Shown here piece by piece: positions 59,799-64,000 of a stretch of 64,000 bases of DNA; the stretch's first letter is position 1, and each line of letters starts with the position of its first letter. The position numbers and the translations under genes were made by a program. A model generated the notes under the pieces. That model was not told where the DNA came from and did no database searches. It was given only the letters and a program-made list of their open reading frames with translations. Source of the stretch: Flavobacterium sp. GSB-24 (GTDB taxonomy: Bacteria; Bacteroidota; Bacteroidia; Flavobacteriales; Flavobacteriaceae); assembly GCF_027924665.1 (NCBI RefSeq), contig NZ_AP027043.1, positions 2,666,001-2,730,000 on the forward strand, written 5' to 3'.

Positions 59799-60614
59799 CT
59801 ATACAGCAACATCGTATTCACGAAGCGCATTATTTAAAGAAGTTTTTAAATCTGTAGATGGCTTACGAGTACCAATAATTAAAGCGCAAGGAACTTGAAA
59901 TTCTCCTGCAGCGAATTTTTTAGTGTAGCTTCCTGGGATTACTACAGAACGAGCTGGTACAAAACCTTTCATTTCTACTGGTTCATCGCCTGTAACATCA
60001 ATGATTTTTGTTGAAGCAGTCAAACAAACGTTAGCGCCAAGAACAGCTTCTTTTCCAACGTGAACACCTTCAACAACAATACAACGTGATCCGATAAAAG
60101 CACCATCTTCGATAATAACTGGAGCAGCTTGTAATGGCTCAAGAACACCACCAATACCTACACCACCGCTTAAGTGTACATTTTTACCAATTTGTGCACA
60201 GCTTCCAACAGTAGCCCAAGTATCAACCATTGTTCCTTCGTCAACATAAGCACCAATGTTTACATAACTTGGCATTAAGATAACACCGCTAGAAATGTAA
60301 GCTCCATAACGAGCCACAGCGTTTGGTACTACACGAATTCCTTTTGCAGCATAATCTCTTTTAAGTAACATTTTATCGTGATATTCGAAAATACCAGATT
60401 CCCATGTTTCCATTTTTTGAATTGGGAAATACATCACAACAGCTTTCTTAACCCATTCGTTTACCTGCCATTTATCACCAACTGGTTCAGCAACGCGTAA
60501 TTTTCCTGCGTCTACCAATTCGATAACTTCTCTGATAGCATCCGTTGTTGTAGTTTCTTGCAATAAAGCTCTGTTTTCCCAAGCTTGTTCAATTATAGTC
60601 TGTAAAGAATTCAT
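59799..60614 (-). CDS. dapD: 2,3,4,5-tetrahydropyridine-2,6-dicarboxylate N-succinyltransferase
   Basis: The enzyme adds succinyl to tetrahydrodipicolinate in the succinylase branch of lysine and diaminopimelate synthesis. The 271-residue protein has a small N-terminal domain (LQTIIEQAWENRALLQ) and a left-handed beta-helix with hexapeptides (SSGVILMPSYVNIGAYVDEGTMVDTWATVGSCAQIGKNVHLSGGVGIGGVLEP), the family signature GGVLEPLQAAPVIIED and the C-terminal IIGTRKPSTDLKTSL. The promoter at 60631-60659 has good consensus elements. Confidence 0.96.
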   Translation of the reverse strand: MNSLQTIIEQAWENRALLQETTTTDAIREVIELVDAGKLRVAEPVGDKWQVNEWVKKAVVMYFPIQKMETWESGIFEYHDKMLLKRDYAAKGIRVVPNAVARYGAYISSGVILMPSYVNIGAYVDEGTMVDTWATVGSCAQIGKNVHLSGGVGIGGVLEPLQAAPVIIEDGAFIGSRCIVVEGVHVGKEAVLGANVCLTASTKIIDVTGDEPVEMKGFVPARSVVIPGSYTKKFAAGEFQVPCALIIGTRKPSTDLKTSLNNALREYDVAV

Positions 60615-60630
60615 ACGTTTAAATTTTTGG

Positions 60631-60659
60631 CAAAGATAACGTATTTGTAGAAATGCAAA
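60631..60659 (-). promoter_or_regulatory. dapD promoter
   Basis: On the minus strand TTTG (60656-60659) is followed after 17 bases by TATCTTTG (60631-60638), a strong match. The ATG at 60614 is 16 bases after the -7 element. Confidence 0.7.
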
Positions 60660-60878
60660 AAAGCAAAACGACTTGAAAATGTTACAGATTTAACTTTTTG
60701 TTTCTTATTTGTAAAACTTAGAATTGTTACACGGATTAAAGATTTTTTAAAACTACCTCTAGAAGTTTTTTTTATGTCAAAATATGACAAAAGTCAGATT
60801 TTGTATTTTTTCTTCTCTTTAATTTCGCATCATTGAAAAACATTCCATTCAATAAATTAATCATATAAGCAGTAAAAT

Positions 60879-61508
60879 ATGGATCAAGAAAATCAACTTC
60901 AGAACAGAGTAATTATTGACAAAGAGGTAACTTGGGATAAAACTCAAGTTATTATGAGTAAAACAAATGCCTTTGGTATTATCGAATATGCCAACGAAGT
61001 ATTTGTAGATGTTTGTGGTTACGAAGATTATGAATTAATGGGACAGCCGCACAATATTATACGCCACCCAGACATGCCAAAAGTTATTTTTAAAGTGCTT
61101 TGGGAGAATCTTAAAAACGGTAAAAACTTTCATGCCATTGTAAAAAATCTGGCCAAATCCGGAAGATACTATTGGGTAATTACCGACTTTGAAATCGCTC
61201 GTGACGAAAATGATGTAATTGTAAATTATTTTGGACGAAGACAATCTGTACCGCAGGAAGTAATTGCCATGCATATTGAACCTTTGTATAAAAAATTATT
61301 GCAAATTGAAGCGGCAAGCGGGGTTGAATTCAGCGAAAAATATCTGATCGGATTTTTAGAAGAGAAAAAAAGATCTTATGTTGAATATATTAAGGAGTTG
61401 ATTTACGAACACGAAAAGGCGCAAGCTAAGTTTGCTAATTATGTTGAAGAAGAAGATGGAGAAGAGGAAGAACATAGAGGCTTTTTTGGCCGATTGTTCG
61501 GTAGATAA
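60879..61508 (+). CDS. Aer-type PAS domain protein
   Basis: The 209-residue cytosolic protein starts with a PAS domain (residues 18-125; IMSKTNAFGIIEYANEVFVDVCGYEDYELMGQPHNIIRHPDMPKVIFKVLWENLKNGKNF), closely following the Aer redox-sensor PAS pattern including HPDMP and the tail DGRYYWV-like segment GRYYWVITDFEIARDEND. The C-terminal part (140-209) is helical and acidic, ending in EEEDGEEEEHRGFFGRLFGR. There is no methyl-accepting or kinase domain. It may bind a flavin or haem and signal through a partner; the output is unknown. Confidence 0.82.
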   Translation: MDQENQLQNRVIIDKEVTWDKTQVIMSKTNAFGIIEYANEVFVDVCGYEDYELMGQPHNIIRHPDMPKVIFKVLWENLKNGKNFHAIVKNLAKSGRYYWVITDFEIARDENDVIVNYFGRRQSVPQEVIAMHIEPLYKKLLQIEAASGVEFSEKYLIGFLEEKKRSYVEYIKELIYEHEKAQAKFANYVEEEDGEEEEHRGFFGRLFGR

Positions 61509-61609
61509 TTTGAGTTATTTTTTAGGTTTAAATATTTGGATAGGTCCGTCTTGAATTTTCGAGGCGGATTTTTTTATTTTTACTCTCTTTTATTTGAACG
61601 AAATAAAAC

Positions 61610-61636
61610 TTGGGAAAATATTTTGAAGTAAATTTG
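61610..61636 (+). promoter_or_regulatory. ruvX promoter
   Basis: TTG at 61610-61612 is followed after 16 bases by TAAATTTG (61629-61636); the ATG of ruvX at 61651 is 15 bases after the -7 element. Confidence 0.55.
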
Positions 61637-61650
61637 TCAAAAAAAAATAA

Positions 61651-62064
61651 ATGCCTAGAATCCTTTCTATAGATTACGGACAAAAACGTACAGGAATCGC
61701 TGTTACAGACGAAATGCAGATTATTGCATCAGGTCTTACAACAATTCCAACTCATACTTTAATTGATTTTTTAAAAGATTATTTTGCAAAAGAAAAAGTC
61801 GAAGCAGTATTAATTGGTGAGCCTAAGCAAATGAATGGGCAGCCTTCAGAAAGTGCTTCGGTAATTAATGGCTTTGCGACTCATTTTTCAAATATTTTTC
61901 CAGATATGAAAGTGATTCGAGTAGATGAGCGTTTTACTTCAAAAATGGCATTCCAAACAATGATCGACAGTGGTTTAAGTAAAAAACAGCGTCAAAATAA
62001 AGGTTTAATAGACGAGATATCTGCTACAATTTTACTTCAAGATTATCTTTCCGCAAAAAAATAA
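61651..62064 (+). CDS. ruvX: putative Holliday junction resolvase / pre-16S rRNA nuclease
   Basis: The 137-residue YqgF/RuvX-family protein has the RNase H-like motifs ILSIDYGQKRTGIAVTDEM, the acid cluster GEPKQMNGQPSESASVI and VDERFTSKMAF, and a C-terminal helix with the conserved Asp (GLIDEISATILLQDYL). In E. coli YqgF matures 16S rRNA; it also resembles RuvC-type resolvases. The gene lies upstream of mqo, with 126 bases between them. Confidence 0.92.
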   Translation: MPRILSIDYGQKRTGIAVTDEMQIIASGLTTIPTHTLIDFLKDYFAKEKVEAVLIGEPKQMNGQPSESASVINGFATHFSNIFPDMKVIRVDERFTSKMAFQTMIDSGLSKKQRQNKGLIDEISATILLQDYLSAKK

Positions 62065-62160
62065 CGCTCTTCGTCTTATTTATTGTTTATAATTTAAAGG
62101 TTTTTAGAAAATCCTAACTTTTATCATCTAAAAATTAGTTTTTTTTTGCAATTAAAAAAG

Positions 62161-62168
62161 TACCTTTG
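62161..62168 (+). promoter_or_regulatory. -7 element upstream of mqo
   Basis: TACCTTTG at 62161-62168 matches the Bacteroidota -7 consensus. TTTG at 62145-62148 is only 12 bases upstream, closer than usual. It fits transcription toward the ATG at 62191. Confidence 0.45.
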
Positions 62169-62190
62169 CACTTTAAATAAAAATACTGTT

Positions 62191-63684
62191 ATGCCTGACG
62201 AAACCATACGTTCAAATAGTGATGTAGTACTCATTGGAGCTGGAATTATGAGTGCCACTCTAGGAGTAATTTTGAAAGAATTACAACCGGATATAAAAAT
62301 TGAAATTTACGAAAGATTAGATGTTGCTGCTGCAGAAAGCTCTGATGCTTGGAATAATGCAGGAACTGGACATTCTGCCTTTTGTGAACTAAATTATACT
62401 CCAGAAAAGGCAGATGGCAGTATCGATCCTAAAAAAGCAATAAGTATTGCAGAATCTTTTGAGATTTCAAGACAGTTTTGGTCTTACTTAGTGCAGGAAA
62501 AAAAAGTGCCTTCTCCTGAAAATTTTATTAAAAGCGTGCCTCATATGAGCTTTGTATGGGGAGATAAAAACGTAAATTATTTAAAAAAGAGATTTGAAGC
62601 TCTGCAAAGCAATCCAATTTTTTCTGAAATGACTTTCAGTACCGATGTCGAGCAGCTAAAAAAATGGATGCCGCTGGTAATGGAAGGACGAAATGCTGAT
62701 GAAAAATTAGCAGCCACACATATGGAAATTGGTACCGATGTAAATTTTGGTGCCTTAACCAGAAGTATGTTCAATTATTTAGAAAAATTAGATGGCGTTT
62801 CTTTATTTTTTAATCACGAAGTTAAAAAACTAAGACAGCGTGAAGATAAATCTTGGAGAATAAAGATTAAAGATTTGTCTACAGGAAAAATTCGTAAAGC
62901 TTACACTAAATTCGTATTTATTGGTGCAGGCGGCGGTTCTTTACCTTTGCTAGAAAAAGCAAATGTACCAGAAGGACATGGTTACGGCGGTTTTCCAGTA
63001 AGTGGACAATGGCTGAAATGTACTAATCCAGAGGTTATTGCTAAACATCAGGCAAAAGTTTACGGAAAAGCAAGTGTTGGAGCTCCGCCAATGTCTGTTC
63101 CTCACATTGACACCCGTGTAATCGATGGGGAAAAAGCACTTCTTTTTGGACCATTTGCTGGGTTCTCAACTCGTTTCTTAAAAAACGGTTCTTATTTAGA
63201 TTTGCCTTTGTCAATTAAAGCTAATAACTTAATTCCAATGCTTGCGGCAGGTTATCATAATATCCCGCTGACAAAGTATTTGATTGAGCAGGTTCGCCAG
63301 TCTCCAAAAGATAGAATGAAAGCTTTACGTGAATATTTACCAACTGCACGTTCTAAAGATTGGAAATTAGAAAAAGCAGGACAACGTGTTCAGGTTATTA
63401 AGAAAGATGAAAAAGAAGGCGGTATTTTAGAATTTGGTACCGAAGTAATTAATACACATGACGGAACTTTAGCAGTTTTATTAGGTGCTTCTCCAGGTGC
63501 TTCTACAGCCGTGGCGATTATGGTTGATTTGATCAGCAGATGTTTTACCAATCAAATTAAAACACCAGAATGGGAGGCTAAATTAAAGAAAATGATTCCT
63601 TCTTATGGTCAGACTTTAAATGATAAACCAGAGCTTTTAGCAGAGCTTAGAAAACATACAGCAGAAGTTTTAAAAATAAAATAA
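62191..63684 (+). CDS. mqo: malate:quinone oxidoreductase
   Basis: This FAD enzyme oxidises malate to oxaloacetate and passes electrons to quinones at the inner membrane. From the ATG at 62191 the protein has 497 residues; the longer frame from 62146 lies partly over the promoter. The FAD-binding motif VLIGAGIMSATLGVIL is near residue 10, followed by SDAWNNAGTGHSAFCELNY. Further Mqo landmarks are MSFVWGDKNVNYLKKRFEAL, FIGAGGGSLPLLEKANVPEGHGYGGFPVSG and the C-terminal GASPGASTAVAIMVDLI. A terminator follows at 63709. Confidence 0.95.
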   Translation: MPDETIRSNSDVVLIGAGIMSATLGVILKELQPDIKIEIYERLDVAAAESSDAWNNAGTGHSAFCELNYTPEKADGSIDPKKAISIAESFEISRQFWSYLVQEKKVPSPENFIKSVPHMSFVWGDKNVNYLKKRFEALQSNPIFSEMTFSTDVEQLKKWMPLVMEGRNADEKLAATHMEIGTDVNFGALTRSMFNYLEKLDGVSLFFNHEVKKLRQREDKSWRIKIKDLSTGKIRKAYTKFVFIGAGGGSLPLLEKANVPEGHGYGGFPVSGQWLKCTNPEVIAKHQAKVYGKASVGAPPMSVPHIDTRVIDGEKALLFGPFAGFSTRFLKNGSYLDLPLSIKANNLIPMLAAGYHNIPLTKYLIEQVRQSPKDRMKALREYLPTARSKDWKLEKAGQRVQVIKKDEKEGGILEFGTEVINTHDGTLAVLLGASPGASTAVAIMVDLISRCFTNQIKTPEWEAKLKKMIPSYGQTLNDKPELLAELRKHTAEVLKIK

Positions 63685-63705
63685 GCTTCTCTAATTATAG
63701 AATAA

Positions 63706-63740
63706 AAAAACAAATCCAGATGAATTAATCTGGATTTGTT
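63706..63740. terminator. bidirectional terminator overlapping the end of the next gene
   Basis: A perfect 13-bp stem (AACAAATCCAGAT / ATCTGGATTTGTT, 63709-63721 and 63728-63740) with a 6-base loop lies between mqo and the minus-strand gene. The right arm contains codons of that gene and its stop codon lies in the loop. It is preceded by an A-run and can terminate both transcripts. Confidence 0.8.
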
Positions 63741-64000
63741 GCTTTTAGGTCGGTCGTGTTTTTTAGAATTTTTTCGGCAAGATTGCTCATCCAGATTAAT
63801 TGTTCGATAACCATTGAAGCTTCCTGCATTTTGGCTTGACGTGTTTCTTTGTCTAAACCATCATCTTCTGCCAAGCGTGTAAAGTTCTTTCTTTTTAATT
63901 CTTCAAATTGTAACGTTACATCTTCTTTTTCAAAAAATGTATCTTTTAAAATAACTTCATTTCTTAAAATAGAAATAGAGTGATCAAGATTAGCTAAAAT
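63725..64000 (-). CDS. unknown protein, C-terminal part (runs off the window)
   Basis: A continuous minus-strand frame from the window edge to the stop at 63725-63727 gives about 91 residues with no internal stop. It is helical and charged: ILANLDHSISILRNEVI, FFEKEDVTLQFEELKRKNFTRLAEDDGLDKETR, EASMVIEQLIWMSNLAEKIL. I do not recognise a family. The frame has no start inside the window. Confidence 0.65.
   Translation of the reverse strand: MLANLDHSISILRNEVILKDTFFEKEDVTLQFEELKRKNFTRLAEDDGLDKETRQAKMQEASMVIEQLIWMSNLAEKILKNTTDLKATNPD

Noticed and set aside
1..64000. CRISPR arrays, tRNA or rRNA genes, and intact insertion sequences
   Set aside because: No regularly spaced direct repeats, cloverleaf-like segments, or transposase frames were found by reading both strands; the repeats present are short, degenerate and mostly inverted.

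Overview
The window looks like a chromosomal segment of a Flavobacterium-type bacterium (Bacteroidota, Flavobacteriaceae). The DNA is AT-rich, several genes have Bacteroidota-style promoters (TTTG, then about 15-20 bp, then TAnnTTTG), there are many SPase II lipoproteins and two TonB-dependent receptors, and several small families are typical of flavobacteria (DUF6787, DUF6146, DUF6095, DUF6048, DUF6452). No tRNA, rRNA, CRISPR array, phage or intact insertion sequence was seen. The family assignments rest on motif recognition, not on database searches.

Layout. 1-6.4 kb: the 5' part of a secreted protein gene, two small envelope genes, a DUF937-like protein with a calcium-loop motif, then serA-serC and a LuxC-like acyl-CoA reductase divergent from a 2[4Fe-4S] ferredoxin. 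6.5-16.8 kb: a secreted carboxypeptidase-regulatory-domain protein, a TonB receptor, ychF, a DUF2459-like protein, a YihY/BrkB membrane protein, an FMN reductase, a transglutaminase-like protein and pncB. 16.9-21.6 kb: topoisomerase IV genes parE-parC. 21.7-24.2 kb: a small lipoprotein and the scar of a type VI secretion locus, in which a truncated tssH and a truncated tssF-like gene diverge from one junction. 24.2-30.3 kb: a di-haem cytochrome c peroxidase with a PhoX-like lipoprotein, then a DnaQ-like exonuclease with a cNMP/CBS/DUF294 protein. 30.4-33.5 kb: a string of small minus-strand genes ending with murQ. 33.6-37.4 kb: a membrane-anchored AraC-type regulator followed by a TonB receptor-like outer-membrane protein. 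37.4-43.6 kb: a ZIP transporter, methyltransferases (THUMP-type RNA methyltransferase, rlmD) and envelope proteins. 43.7-50.9 kb: an orphan histidine kinase, a triple-repeat lipoprotein, an aldo/keto reductase, cysteine synthesis (serine acetyltransferase and cysM), DUF1003, DUF2752 and Smr-domain genes. 51-54 kb: a lipoprotein, a cysteine desulfurase and a Sua5-type tRNA modification gene. 54-59.7 kb: a glycosyltransferase cluster probably making lipopolysaccharide core or surface glycan, with a decayed acyltransferase at its end. 59.8-64 kb: dapD, an Aer-like PAS protein, ruvX, mqo and the 3' end of an unknown gene.

Genes that probably work together: serA/serC feed serine to the serine acetyltransferase/CysM pair elsewhere in the window; parE/parC form topoisomerase IV; the GT9-GT2-Kdo kinase-GT4 group acts on a surface glycan; the AraC-like regulator may control the adjacent outer-membrane receptor.

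The most unusual features are the type VI scar at about 23.57 kb, and a recurrent intergenic architecture in which arms built from short, word-like degenerate repeats (ACAAAGG, CTAAG, GCAAAGT, ATTAGA, CGTTTAAT, GCTTTAAGC) lie in inverted orientation, twice around a transcription terminator.
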